Source: Mycolicibacterium sp. CBMA 226
GTDB lineage: Bacteria; Actinomycetota; Actinomycetes; Mycobacteriales; Mycobacteriaceae
Direction of reading: 5' to 3'
DNA: 55,328 nucleotides
Assembly (NCBI RefSeq): GCF_009729075.1
Contig: NZ_VTGY01000031.1
Location: 1 to 55,328 of the forward strand
Both the position numbers and the translations under genes were made by a program. Of the stretch, positions 35,024 through 43,339 are shown in pieces. Position 1 is the first letter of the stretch, and every line of letters starts with the position of its first letter. Below the pieces are notes generated by a model. That model saw only the letters and a list, made by a program, of their open reading frames with translations. It made no database searches and had not been told where the DNA came from.

Positions 35024-36210
35024 AGCGAGAAGCCCTGCCGGTGCAGCCAATCGGTGCAAAGCCCGACGGCCTGGCGCAGTGTGCCGCGCTGATCCGGCCC
35101 GGAGTAGTAGTGGTTGGCGCCGGGAATCTCGTGCATCTCCTTGTCCGGATGCCCGATCGCCTCGTACAGCCGCCGCGTGTGGCTGGGGGTGCAGGCGTCG
35201 TCGGCCAGGTTGCCGATCACGAGGGTCGGCACGGCGATGTCCGGACCGGCCTTCACAGCGTCACCGTTGGCGTCGTCGTAACTCCACTGCGACAGCCAGC
35301 TGCGGAGGGTACAGAATCGGGCCAGGCCGACGGGGCTCATGTTCACCACTCGAGGATCCCCCAGATAGCACTGTCCCGGGGTGCGTTCGTTGGGATCGAC
35401 CGTCGGATCGAGCCAGCGCGGGTCGGCCATCGTCCCGTGCACAACGAACGCGAACTCGTCATCGGGACGACCCCCGGCCTTGAGCTCGGCCAGCTTTTCC
35501 TTGACCCACTTGGTGATTCGCCGATTCCGTGCGACCTGCGCCCCGTGGTAACGCTGCAGGAAATCGGGGGTGTAGGGCGGTTGGTTCGGGTTGTCCGGGT
35601 TGTAGAGATCGAGTTCCGGATCGCGTTTCGACGGATCGTTCTCGTCGAGGATCGAGGCATCCATCCATTCGGTCATGGTGCCGTGCCGGCTGATGTGGGC
35701 GGCCAGCAGCATCAGGCCGTCCGCCGGGATCAGACCCAGCTTCGTCAGGTCGGGCCCGTCGCCGGAGGGGCTGGCGGTCACCGTGGGGTGTTGCGCCTGC
35801 TGCTGGTAGAACACCGACAGCGAGCCGCCGCCGCTCCACCCGGCGAGTACCACCTTCGAGTAGCCCAGCCGATTCTTGGCATCCTTGATGCACTCGCCGA
35901 GGTCCTCGACCACCTTCTCCATCAGCAACGCCGAGTCGGTGCCGCGGAACCGGCTGTTGCAGTAGATGACATGGTGTCCGGCGCGGGCCAGGGCGTTGAT
36001 CATCGGCAGGTAGGCGCCGCCGCCGATCGGATGCATGAACACCAGCACGGTGTCGCTCGGCTTGGTTTTCGGCTTCAGCAGATAGCTCTCCAGCACGACG
36101 AGCTCGGCGACGCCGCCGTAGACATCGCGAACGGCCGAGTTGTTTTGGTACGCAACCAGATACGGGATGCGGTCGTAGTCGTGCTTGACGGGTGAATCGA
36201 TCGTTGTCAT
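35020..36210 (-). CDS. Alpha/beta-hydrolase
   Basis: This 396-residue protein has an alpha/beta-hydrolase fold. FMHPIGGG corresponds to the oxyanion loop and GWSGGGSLS holds the nucleophilic Ser. The GNLADDACTP loop carries the acidic residue and GANHYYSG the catalytic His. A large insertion (about 185-300) forms a lid. The start at 36210 has AAAGGA 5 bases upstream. Placed 31 bases after the dioxygenase-like gene and overlapping the CoA-transferase, it is a candidate for hydrolysing a ring-cleavage product, lactone or ester. No signal peptide is seen, so it is cytoplasmic. Confidence 0.8.
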   Translation of the reverse strand: MTTIDSPVKHDYDRIPYLVAYQNNSAVRDVYGGVAELVVLESYLLKPKTKPSDTVLVFMHPIGGGAYLPMINALARAGHHVIYCNSRFRGTDSALLMEKVVEDLGECIKDAKNRLGYSKVVLAGWSGGGSLSVFYQQQAQHPTVTASPSGDGPDLTKLGLIPADGLMLLAAHISRHGTMTEWMDASILDENDPSKRDPELDLYNPDNPNQPPYTPDFLQRYHGAQVARNRRITKWVKEKLAELKAGGRPDDEFAFVVHGTMADPRWLDPTVDPNERTPGQCYLGDPRVVNMSPVGLARFCTLRSWLSQWSYDDANGDAVKAGPDIAVPTLVIGNLADDACTPSHTRRLYEAIGHPDKEMHEIPGANHYYSGPDQRGTLRQAVGLCTDWLHRQGFSL

Positions 36211-36241
36211 CGCTGTCCTTTGTTCTTCGCGCAAGCGCTCA

Positions 36242-37360
36242 TCACTGGTGCTGTCCCAGATCGTTGGCGAGGATTTCGGCGGATGGGCTGAGCCGGCGGC
36301 GGGTGTCGATGGCGATCACCGACCAGTCGACGCGGTCGTACTGGTCGAACTTGCGCCGGGCGCGCTCACGCGCGGCTTCCGGAGCGCCGTGGTGGACACC
36401 TTGCGGCGCATGGGAAATGAGGCCGGGTGGCATCGGGATGCCGTACAGCGAGCCGGAGTGGAAGAACGCGATCTCGTCGTAGTCGACATTGCGGTGGTAC
36501 CAGGGCGTGCGCTCGGTGCCGGGCACGCTCTCGGCGGGCTTGGGCAGAAAGTTCATCACGTAGACGCCGGTCGCCTCCATGAACAAGTGCACGGTCGGCG
36601 GCAGGTGCACGCTTTCGGACGTGATGACGGTGTAGTCCTCGATGTTGAAGGTGAACGGGAAATTGTCTCCCCGCCAGCCCTCCACGTCGAGCGGATTGTG
36701 TTGGTACATAAGAGATGTGGATCCAACCCCGTCAATTGGGGAGTGGTACAGCCGGACCTCGTATTCTTCACGGCCGTCGTCGTCGATCGGCTCCGGTTCG
36801 GGAATGGTGACCTGCGCCGGATCGAAGGGGAAGTGTCGTCCCAGCGTCCCCGCGGGCGGCACCCGGAAGTCGTCGGTGGCCTGGATCATAAGGAAAGTCG
36901 ACACCCCGTCGTCGCCGCTGTCGGGCACCTGCCGGAACGTGCACGCCTTGGGGACGTACACCCAATCGCCCTCGCGGTAGCGCAGTGGACCGAACTCGGT
37001 CTCCAATAGCCCAGAACCCTTGTGCACGAACAGGAGCAGGTCGCCGTCGACGTAGCGGACGAAGAACGGCATCTCGGCGCTCCGTCGGCTCAGGAGCACC
37101 TGGCAGTCGGCGTTGGAGAACATCAGCAGGGGAGTGCCCTGCGGGTCCGTCGCGTCGGACGGCTTCAGTTCGGACGACAGGACGTCCGTCGGACGCAACG
37201 GCCCGACGGTGCGGTAGGCCGTGGGGTCGTGCCGCCGGTACATGTTGGCGGTGCGGCCGACGAATCCGCCGCGGCCGAGTTCGTCGTCCTTGAGACCGCC
37301 CAAGTCGGCGTGCACGCGCTTCGGGGTTCGGCCTTTTCGCAGGTGGACGAACGATTCCAT
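36242..37360 (-). CDS. Homogentisate 1,2-dioxygenase-like double-cupin protein
   Basis: This is a 372-residue protein. The start at 37360 is chosen for the AGGAG 6 bases upstream. The upstream ATG at 37402 lacks a site and falls in an inverted repeat. The N-terminal cupin (FVHKGSGLLETEFGPLRYRE) and C-terminal cupin (WYHRNVDYDEIAFFHSG) resemble homogentisate dioxygenase. Likely iron ligands are His289, Glu296 (or Asp295) and His323/His324, which matches the His-Glu-His triad in spacing. It is shorter than typical homogentisate dioxygenases (about 430-445 residues). It may open a hydroquinone-type ring other than homogentisate. No maleylacetoacetate isomerase or fumarylacetoacetase gene is nearby. 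Confidence 0.7.
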   Translation of the reverse strand: MESFVHLRKGRTPKRVHADLGGLKDDELGRGGFVGRTANMYRRHDPTAYRTVGPLRPTDVLSSELKPSDATDPQGTPLLMFSNADCQVLLSRRSAEMPFFVRYVDGDLLLFVHKGSGLLETEFGPLRYREGDWVYVPKACTFRQVPDSGDDGVSTFLMIQATDDFRVPPAGTLGRHFPFDPAQVTIPEPEPIDDDGREEYEVRLYHSPIDGVGSTSLMYQHNPLDVEGWRGDNFPFTFNIEDYTVITSESVHLPPTVHLFMEATGVYVMNFLPKPAESVPGTERTPWYHRNVDYDEIAFFHSGSLYGIPMPPGLISHAPQGVHHGAPEAARERARRKFDQYDRVDWSVIAIDTRRRLSPSAEILANDLGQHQ

Positions 37361-37391
37361 GCTGGGCTCCTCATCGATACGCAGCAAAACT

Positions 37392-37409
37392 AAAAGTGAC
37401 ATTACTTTT
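37392..37409. promoter_or_regulatory. Inverted repeat AAAAGT-N6-ACTTTT upstream of the dioxygenase-like gene
   Basis: A perfect 6-base-arm repeat (AAAAGTGACATTACTTTT) is centred about 40 bases upstream of the ATG at 37360, in the 87-base gap after the monooxygenase gene. It is strikingly AT-rich for this genome. It is a candidate operator for one of the two TetR proteins of the cluster. Confidence 0.45.
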
Positions 37410-37447
37410 GGTTCGACTGGCAGGCAAGGGTGAATTCAGGCAGCTCC

Positions 37448-38605
37448 TCAGATCATCGACGTCCGCGGGATCTTCATACCGAGGGCAAGTGCTCCGGCCA
37501 GTTCGCGGCTGGTGTCGTAGTCGAACACCACATGCCCGGCCAGGACGTCGACATCACGCTTGAACCGTTGCATCGGGCTGGAGAGGAAATGGATGCTGGC
37601 CCCGCCGGCGCCCATGAGGTCGCCGATGACCGCGCGCGCTTCGGCGACGATGTGGGCGGCCGCCAGCCGGGCCTGCGCGCGGACCGGCTTCTCGACGGCG
37701 TCGCCGCCGGTGACGATCTCTTCTATCTGCCCGACGGTGTCTGCGAGCAATCCGCGCAGTGACCGCAGCCGGATCTGCGCTCCGGCCAAGTGCGCCTGGG
37801 CAATCGGCTTGTCTTTCTGCATGACGCCCTCATAGGGCAGCGCCCGTTCGGCCAGTCGCTGGGCGTACATCTCGGTGACTCGCTCAGCGCTCCCGAGGGC
37901 GGGCATCGCCGCGAGTAGGGCGAGCGCGGGCACCATGGGCCAGCGGTAGGTGGCGCTGTCGTGGAGCCCCGCTCCGGGGGCAGTGCCTGCGTAGATGTCG
38001 GTGACCTTGACCAGGCGGTGCGCAGGCACGAAGACGTCGGTGGCGATGACGTCGTTCGACCCGGTGGCCCGCATCCCGTCGGTGTGCCAGACGTCGTCGA
38101 CCGTGACGTCGCTGATCGGCAGCAGAGCGAGGGCGGGGTAGATGGCGTCATCGGGTCCGCAGACCGCGGCGACGATGATCCAGTTGCCGTGCATAACCCC
38201 GGTGGCCCAGGACCAGCGCCCGGATAGTCGGATACCGCCGTCGGCCGGCAGGCCTCTCCCGGTCGGGGCCAGCGGCGCCGGTGCCAGGAACGGCCGGCTG
38301 TCGAACGCCTCCTGCTGCGCCTGCTCCCCGAACAGCGCCAGCATCCAGTTGTGCAGGGCCAGGAAGCCGATGGTCCAGGCGCTCGAGGTGCAGCCGTGGG
38401 CGAGTCGGCGCACCGGATCGAGGATCGCGGGGAACGGGGCCTCTTGTCCGCCGAAACGTGCCGGCACCAGAAGGTCGGTGAAACCCGACACGACTAGATC
38501 GCGCACCGTGTCGTCGGGGAGGCGTCGAAGTTTTTCGGCATCGGCGGCGCGTTCGCCGAGTGCGGTGACGAATCCATCGGTGATACCAGCCTGCGTACTC
38601 AACAT
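37448..38605 (-). CDS. Flavin-dependent monooxygenase, acyl-CoA-dehydrogenase fold (HsaA/HpaB type)
   Basis: This 385-residue protein has an acyl-CoA-dehydrogenase-like fold. The central segment (LSGRWSWATGVMHGNWIIV) and the C-terminal pattern MGAGGASIHFLSSPMQRFKR are typical of class D flavin monooxygenases such as HsaA, which hydroxylate phenolic rings using reduced flavin made by a separate reductase. It lacks the glutamate motif of true dehydrogenases. No flavin reductase gene is seen next to it. It is probably the first gene of the catabolic cluster, 34 bases after a TetR gene, with an inverted repeat just before its ATG. Confidence 0.75.
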   Translation of the reverse strand: MLSTQAGITDGFVTALGERAADAEKLRRLPDDTVRDLVVSGFTDLLVPARFGGQEAPFPAILDPVRRLAHGCTSSAWTIGFLALHNWMLALFGEQAQQEAFDSRPFLAPAPLAPTGRGLPADGGIRLSGRWSWATGVMHGNWIIVAAVCGPDDAIYPALALLPISDVTVDDVWHTDGMRATGSNDVIATDVFVPAHRLVKVTDIYAGTAPGAGLHDSATYRWPMVPALALLAAMPALGSAERVTEMYAQRLAERALPYEGVMQKDKPIAQAHLAGAQIRLRSLRGLLADTVGQIEEIVTGGDAVEKPVRAQARLAAAHIVAEARAVIGDLMGAGGASIHFLSSPMQRFKRDVDVLAGHVVFDYDTSRELAGALALGMKIPRTSMI

Positions 38606-38618
38606 GCGCCGGACCGTA

Positions 38619-38636
38619 CCATACCTTTTAGTATGG
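38619..38636. promoter_or_regulatory. Inverted repeat CCATAC-N6-GTATGG before the monooxygenase gene
   Basis: Perfect 6-base arms around CTTTTA lie in the 34-base gap between the TetR gene (38640-39230) and the monooxygenase start (38605). Position and symmetry fit a TetR operator. There is no T-run, so it is unlikely to be a terminator. Confidence 0.5.
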
Positions 38637-38639
38637 AAA

Positions 38640-39230
38640 TCAGGTCGCGAGCATCAAGTCGAGGAATCGTTCGCTGCGGGCGGCCAGGCGTGGATGTGGG
38701 GAGTCCCCCGAAAGGTGCAGGAATCCGATGCCGACAGCGAACGTGGCGTCCGCCCGCAGCTCCGCTTCGTCGGGCTCGAAGCCGTAATCCTCGAATGCGC
38801 GCCGGACTGCGGCGAGGATGCGTCGGTCCGCGGCGCGGACGCTCTCCGCGACCGCCTGGTCGGAGCGTGCCCATTCCCGCATCGCGCGTTCGAGCGTCCA
38901 GTGTCGGGGGCTGACCAGGGAATTCATCATCTGGACCAGCCGGTCCCGCGGCGGCAGGGAGCCGATTTCCTCTATCTGGCTGCGGTCGGCATCGCGGAGC
39001 TCGCCCCAGCCCTGGATCAGCGCGGTCCGGTAAGCGGCGATGTTGGCGAAATGCCAGTAAAAGCTGCCTTTGGTGACCTGCAATCGGTCGCACAACCGAT
39101 CGATCTTCAGGGCCTTCACGCCCTCTTCTGCCAGGACCGCGTAGCCGGCCGCGCGCCAGTCATCAACACTCAGCCGGTTGCCCGCTCGGGCGTCCGGTAG
39201 CTCGTCGACGTCGGTCCGATCGCTCGCCAC
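38640..39230 (-). CDS. TetR-family regulator upstream of the catabolic cluster
   Basis: This 196-residue protein starts with GTG at 39230. The helix-turn-helix is at about 42-62 (IDRLCDRLQVTKGSFYWHF), with the KGSFYWHF element typical of the AcrR/QacR branch. It is encoded directly before the monooxygenase gene on the same strand, so it is the likely local repressor acting at the inverted repeat in the gap. Confidence 0.85.
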   Translation of the reverse strand: MASDRTDVDELPDARAGNRLSVDDWRAAGYAVLAEEGVKALKIDRLCDRLQVTKGSFYWHFANIAAYRTALIQGWGELRDADRSQIEEIGSLPPRDRLVQMMNSLVSPRHWTLERAMREWARSDQAVAESVRAADRRILAAVRRAFEDYGFEPDEAELRADATFAVGIGFLHLSGDSPHPRLAARSERFLDLMLAT

Positions 39231-39519
39231 AACGGCAGCCTACGGCCGGATGAACGCCGCGTGCCGCCACGGCAGGCTGATAGCTGAACGGTACGGAGTC
39301 CGCAACAACCTGGTCTCAAGCGCGATTCGGGGGTTCCTCGGCGTGTCCGGCGCGTGTTTTACTGCCCACAGACAACTGAATCATTCGGTGTGTTCAGTTC
39401 CCGTACCAGGCTGAGCCCGCCGCACGCGGCTGTGAGGAATCGTGGCCGTGCCACCAACGCCATCCGATCGCGTGGAGTGGGCACTTTACCCGGTACCCGA
39501 CACTGAAATGGGATTGTGA

Positions 39520-40509
39520 ATGTTCGTTGACAAGATTCGCGGCCGTTGGGCACGCAGGGTCGCCGGCGCCGTCTCGGCCGCCGTCCTGCTCCCCGGTCTC
39601 ATCGGACTTGCCGGCCAGACGGCGACCGCCGGCGCGTTCTCGCGCCCGGGCCTGCCGGTCGAGTACCTCCAGGTGCCGTCGCCCGCCATGGGCCGGGATA
39701 TCAAGGTTCAGTTCCAGAGCGGCGGCAACGGGTCACCTGCCGTGTATCTCCTCGACGGTCTGCGCGCGCAGGACGACTACAACGGCTGGGACATCAACAC
39801 CGCCGCCTTCGAGTGGTACCTCAACTCCGGTCTGTCGATCGTCATGCCGGTCGGTGGCCAGTCCAGCTTCTACACCGACTGGTACAAGCCGGCGTGCGGC
39901 AAGGCCGGCTGCTCCACCTACAAGTGGGAGACCTTCCTGACCTCGGAGCTGCCGCAGTGGCTGCAGGCCAACCGTCAGGTCAAGCCCACCGGTATGGCGG
40001 CCGTCGGCCTCTCGATGGCTGGTTCGTCGTCCATGACCCTGGCCATCTGGCACCCCGAACAGTTCATCTACGCCGGTTCGATGTCGGGCTTCCTGAACCC
40101 GTCCGAGGGCTGGTGGCCCTTCCTGATCAACGTCTCGATGGGTGACGCCGGCGGCTACAAAGCCGACGACATGTGGGGCTCCACGGGTGACCCGAACAAC
40201 GCCTGGCAGCGCAACGACCCGATGGTCAACATCGGCAAGCTGGTTGCCAACAACACCCGCCTGTGGGTCTACTGCGGTAACGGCAATCCGAGCGAGCTCG
40301 GTGGCGACAACGTGCCGGCCAAGTTCCTCGAGGGCCTGACCATCCGCACCAACCGCACCTTCCAGGACAACTACCTGGCCGCGGGCGGCAACAACGGCGT
40401 GTTCAACTTCCCCGACAGCGGCACCCACGACTGGGGCTACTGGGGCCAGCAGCTGCAGGCCATGAAGCCTGACCTGCAGCGCGTGCTGGGCGCCAACCCG
40501 TCCTCGTAA
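39520..40509 (+). CDS. fbpB: Antigen 85 family mycolyltransferase (secreted)
   Basis: This 329-residue protein has a signal peptide cleaved after TATAGA (39), leaving a mature start FSRPGLPVEYLQVPSP as in antigen 85. The mature catalytic triad is Ser126 (GLSMAGSS), Glu232 and His264. The last two are shifted by 2 relative to textbook Glu230/His262 because of two extra residues in GDPNNAWQRND. The Cys87-Cys92 pair is present. It transfers mycolates to trehalose and arabinogalactan and binds fibronectin. Whether it is the FbpA or FbpB orthologue cannot be settled by eye. The 289 bases upstream hold no gene and no clear promoter. The ribosome binding site is weak. Confidence 0.93.
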   Translation: MFVDKIRGRWARRVAGAVSAAVLLPGLIGLAGQTATAGAFSRPGLPVEYLQVPSPAMGRDIKVQFQSGGNGSPAVYLLDGLRAQDDYNGWDINTAAFEWYLNSGLSIVMPVGGQSSFYTDWYKPACGKAGCSTYKWETFLTSELPQWLQANRQVKPTGMAAVGLSMAGSSSMTLAIWHPEQFIYAGSMSGFLNPSEGWWPFLINVSMGDAGGYKADDMWGSTGDPNNAWQRNDPMVNIGKLVANNTRLWVYCGNGNPSELGGDNVPAKFLEGLTIRTNRTFQDNYLAAGGNNGVFNFPDSGTHDWGYWGQQLQAMKPDLQRVLGANPSS

Positions 40510-40512
40510 CCT

Positions 40513-40560
40513 CAACAGCAGACAGGCCCCGGGAGCAATCCCGGGGCCTGTCTGCTGTTG
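40513..40560. terminator. Strong 22-bp hairpin terminator after antigen 85
   Basis: The arms (40513-40534 and 40539-40560) are perfectly complementary over 22 bases and are closed by a GCAA loop (40535-40538), a stable GNRA tetraloop. It begins 3 bases after the antigen 85 stop. It faces the convergent fadE23 and can act in both directions. Confidence 0.85.
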
Positions 40561-40593
40561 TCACGGGGCATCGCTTGCGCGCTCGCTCCCCGC

Positions 40594-40628
40594 GCTCCGG
40601 TAGCCCGGCGGTGCCGAGCTACCGGAGC
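40594..40628 (-). terminator. Hairpin after fadE23
   Basis: The arms GCTCCGGTAG (40594-40603) and CTACCGGAGC (40619-40628) are perfectly complementary with a 15-base loop. They lie 5 bases beyond the fadE23 stop, giving that gene its own terminator beside the antigen 85 hairpin. Confidence 0.6.
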
Positions 40629-40633
40629 ACCGA

Positions 40634-41845
40634 TCACTTGAGCTGTGCCGACGACAGGCCCAGCAGGCGCCGTGCCACCACGAGCTGCTGAATCTGCTGC
40701 GTGCCCTCGAAGATGTCGAGAATCTTCGAGTCGCGGGCCCACTTCTCCAACAGGGTCGTCTCGGAATAGCCGGTGGTGCCGGCCAATTCGACTGCCTTCA
40801 GGGTGACGTCCGTGCCCATGCGCCCGGCCTTGGCCTTGCTCATGGACGCTTCCTTCGAGTTCGGGATCTTGTTGTCGGCCTGCCAGGCAGCGCGCAGCGA
40901 CAGCAGGTACGCGGCCTCCCAGTCGGACTCCATCCGCAGGAACTCGGCAGCCGGGGCGCTCTGTGCATGAGCCGGCTTGTCATACGAGATCTCGATGCCC
41001 GCGTCGGTCAGGATCGCCCGCAGCTCCTCCAGGGCCGCGCGACCCACACCGATCGCCATGGCAGCGACCATCGGACGGGTGTTGTCGAAGGTCTCCATGA
41101 CCCCGCCAAACCCCTTGTCCACCTTTACCTCTGGATCACCCAGCAGGTAATCCTTCGGGATGCGGCAGTTGTCGAAGCGGATGACCGCGGTATCTGACGC
41201 CTTGATACCCAGCTTGTGCTCGAGGCGTTCGACGATGACGCCGGGGTGCTCGCGCGGCACGACGAACGACTTGATGGCAGCCCGGCCGAGCGACTTGTCC
41301 ACCGTTGCCCACACCACGATGTGGGTGGCGCGCGAACCGGCGGTGACGAAGATCTTCTCGCCGTTGAGGACGTACTCGTCACCGTCGAGCACGGCGGTGG
41401 TCGTGACGGCGGCGGAGTCGGAACCGAAGCTGGGCTCGGTGATGGCCATGGCGGCCCACACCTTGCCCCACTTGGCCAGCTGGTCCTTGGTCGCGACCGC
41501 GGAGATGGCGGCGTTGCCCAGGCCCTGATAGGGCACCGTCAGCAGCAGGGCCACGTCGCCCCAACTGACCTCGAGCGCGTTCAGCAGCGCAGACATGTTG
41601 GCGCCGTTGACGTTTGCGTGCTTGCTCTTGGACTCGTTGGCGGAGAAACCGGCGCCGGCCACCGAGACGGTGTTCGATTCCTGCACGCCCTCGAACAGGC
41701 TGGCCAGGGTGTCGAGCTCCGACGGGTAGGCGTGCTCGGCCAGGTCGTACTTGCGGGAGATCGGGCGGAGCATCTCGGCGGCGCCCTGATGCCCCTTTTC
41801 CGCGACAGCCTTCAGCTTGCGGGGCAGTTCCAGATTGATTGCCAT
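40634..41845 (-). CDS. fadE23: Acyl-CoA dehydrogenase FadE23
   Basis: This 403-residue flavoprotein closely matches the M. tuberculosis FadE23 I recall, including the start MAINLELPRKL and the end RRLLGLSSA-LK. The TEPSFGSDSAA motif near the middle and the C-terminal FEGTQQIQQLVVARR are typical of acyl-CoA dehydrogenases. It starts 48 bases after fadE24 on the same strand. The pair may form a heteromeric dehydrogenase like other adjacent mycobacterial FadE pairs, but this is an inference. Substrate unknown. Confidence 0.88.
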   Translation of the reverse strand: MAINLELPRKLKAVAEKGHQGAAEMLRPISRKYDLAEHAYPSELDTLASLFEGVQESNTVSVAGAGFSANESKSKHANVNGANMSALLNALEVSWGDVALLLTVPYQGLGNAAISAVATKDQLAKWGKVWAAMAITEPSFGSDSAAVTTTAVLDGDEYVLNGEKIFVTAGSRATHIVVWATVDKSLGRAAIKSFVVPREHPGVIVERLEHKLGIKASDTAVIRFDNCRIPKDYLLGDPEVKVDKGFGGVMETFDNTRPMVAAMAIGVGRAALEELRAILTDAGIEISYDKPAHAQSAPAAEFLRMESDWEAAYLLSLRAAWQADNKIPNSKEASMSKAKAGRMGTDVTLKAVELAGTTGYSETTLLEKWARDSKILDIFEGTQQIQQLVVARRLLGLSSAQLK

Positions 41846-41893
41846 GATTGGTCTTTCGGGTGAGTTCGGAAGAGTTGGGACTGCAGGGCCGGA

Positions 41894-43300
41894 TTACAGA
41901 ACGACGACGCCCTCGGCGACGCCGAGTGCCCGCAGATCGCGGTACCAGCGCTCGACCGGGTGTTCCTTCGTGTAGCCGTGGCCACCGAGCAGCTGCACGC
42001 CGTCGAGGCCGATCTGCATGCCCTTGTCGGCGGCGAACCGCTTGGCCAGTGCGCCTTCACGCAGGAAGGTCATGCCCTGCTCGGCGCGCGATGCACCGCG
42101 CCACACGATCAGCCGCAGGCCGTCCAGTTCGATGGCGATGTTGGCGCACATGAAGGCCACCGCCTGGCGATTGGCGATCGGCTCGCCGAACGCCTGGCGT
42201 TCCTTGACGTAGGGCACCACGTAGTCGAGCACCGCGTGCGAGGTGCCGACTGCCAGTGCGGCCCAACCCAATCGGGACAGTGCAATGGCCTCGGAGTAGT
42301 CGTTGTCGGTCGCCTCGTCCTCACCGAGCCGGTTGGCGAGCGGCACCGCGACGTTGTCCAGCTCGATCTTGCCCAGGGCCGCGGCGCGGATGCCCATGCT
42401 CGGGTCGGCCGTGATCGACAGGCCCTCGGAGCTGGATTCGACGATGAACAGCGCCGGCTTGCCGTCGAGCTGCGCACCGATGATGAACAGCTCGGCGTCG
42501 GCGGCGGCCGGAACCAGCGACTTGACGCCGTTGAGGCGGTAGCCGCTGGGGGTGCGGACCGCGGTGGTCCGCAGCGCCGTGGGGTCGAAGAGGGCGTGCG
42601 GCTCGGCGATCGCGACACATGCCTGCGGCACGTTCTCGCCGGCGAACGACGGCAGGTAAGTGGCCTGCTGACCGGCGCTGCCCCAACGGGTCAGGGCCGA
42701 AGCCACGCCACCCGGGGCCAGGATCGGCAGGGCCAGACCCATGTCGCCGTAGGCCAGGGCCTCGGCAACCAGCGCCGTCGTGACGGTGCTCTGCGAGGCG
42801 GCGATGCCGTCGAACTCCTCCGGCACGTTGATCGCGGTGATGCCGAGCTCGGCGGACTTGGCGATCAGGTCGGCCGGGTAGGTCGCGGCCTCGTCGGCGT
42901 CATGGGCGGCCGGCCGCAGAATCTCCTCGGAGAACTCGCAGACGGTATCGACGATCATTTGCTGGTCTTCGTCCGGCTTCAGGTCGAAATAGTCCGAGCC
43001 GCCCGGCTTCAGGCGCGTCGGGGCGCCGTTGATTCCAGGAATGCGCTTGAACGTGCGGCCCGCGGCGCCGGCGGTGGAGAACGCCGTCTTGATGCCGTAC
43101 TTCAGGCCGCGGTTCATGGGTTCCCGCAGGTTGTACTTGTCCAGGAACTCCTGGCCGACAAAAGGCGTGATCAGCGCCAGACCGATGTCGGTCGCTGTCC
43201 GCTTGTGCCGTTGGAGTCCGATGGCGCTCTCCGGCCCCTTGCGCACGGGGCGCTGGGCGGAGCCGGCAGATGTGCCGTTCTGAGGAAGGGTGTTGGTCAT
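41894..43300 (-). CDS. fadE24: Acyl-CoA dehydrogenase FadE24
   Basis: This 468-residue protein has an N-terminal extension of about 110 residues before the usual dehydrogenase core (DEDQQMIVDTVCEFSEEILRP, in two parts DEDQQMIVDTVCEFSEE and ILRP). It ends with LLGGHGYTKEHPVERWYRD. Length and sequence fit the mycobacterial FadE24 that precedes fadE23 and lies near the histidinol-phosphatase gene. The start at 43300 is chosen because the much longer open frame (to 43990) runs through the hisN gene. A palindromic operator candidate lies 40 bases upstream. Confidence 0.88.
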   Translation of the reverse strand: MTNTLPQNGTSAGSAQRPVRKGPESAIGLQRHKRTATDIGLALITPFVGQEFLDKYNLREPMNRGLKYGIKTAFSTAGAAGRTFKRIPGINGAPTRLKPGGSDYFDLKPDEDQQMIVDTVCEFSEEILRPAAHDADEAATYPADLIAKSAELGITAINVPEEFDGIAASQSTVTTALVAEALAYGDMGLALPILAPGGVASALTRWGSAGQQATYLPSFAGENVPQACVAIAEPHALFDPTALRTTAVRTPSGYRLNGVKSLVPAAADAELFIIGAQLDGKPALFIVESSSEGLSITADPSMGIRAAALGKIELDNVAVPLANRLGEDEATDNDYSEAIALSRLGWAALAVGTSHAVLDYVVPYVKERQAFGEPIANRQAVAFMCANIAIELDGLRLIVWRGASRAEQGMTFLREGALAKRFAADKGMQIGLDGVQLLGGHGYTKEHPVERWYRDLRALGVAEGVVVL

Positions 43301-43339
43301 TTCGACAGCCTCGCGTCGTTGGGGCAGTGCGTTATGACC

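Noticed and set aside
37361..37402. Upstream ATG (37402) for the dioxygenase-like gene
   Set aside because: It lies inside the AAAAGT/ACTTTT dyad without a binding site, while the ATG at 37360 has AGGAG at the right distance and the family-like start.
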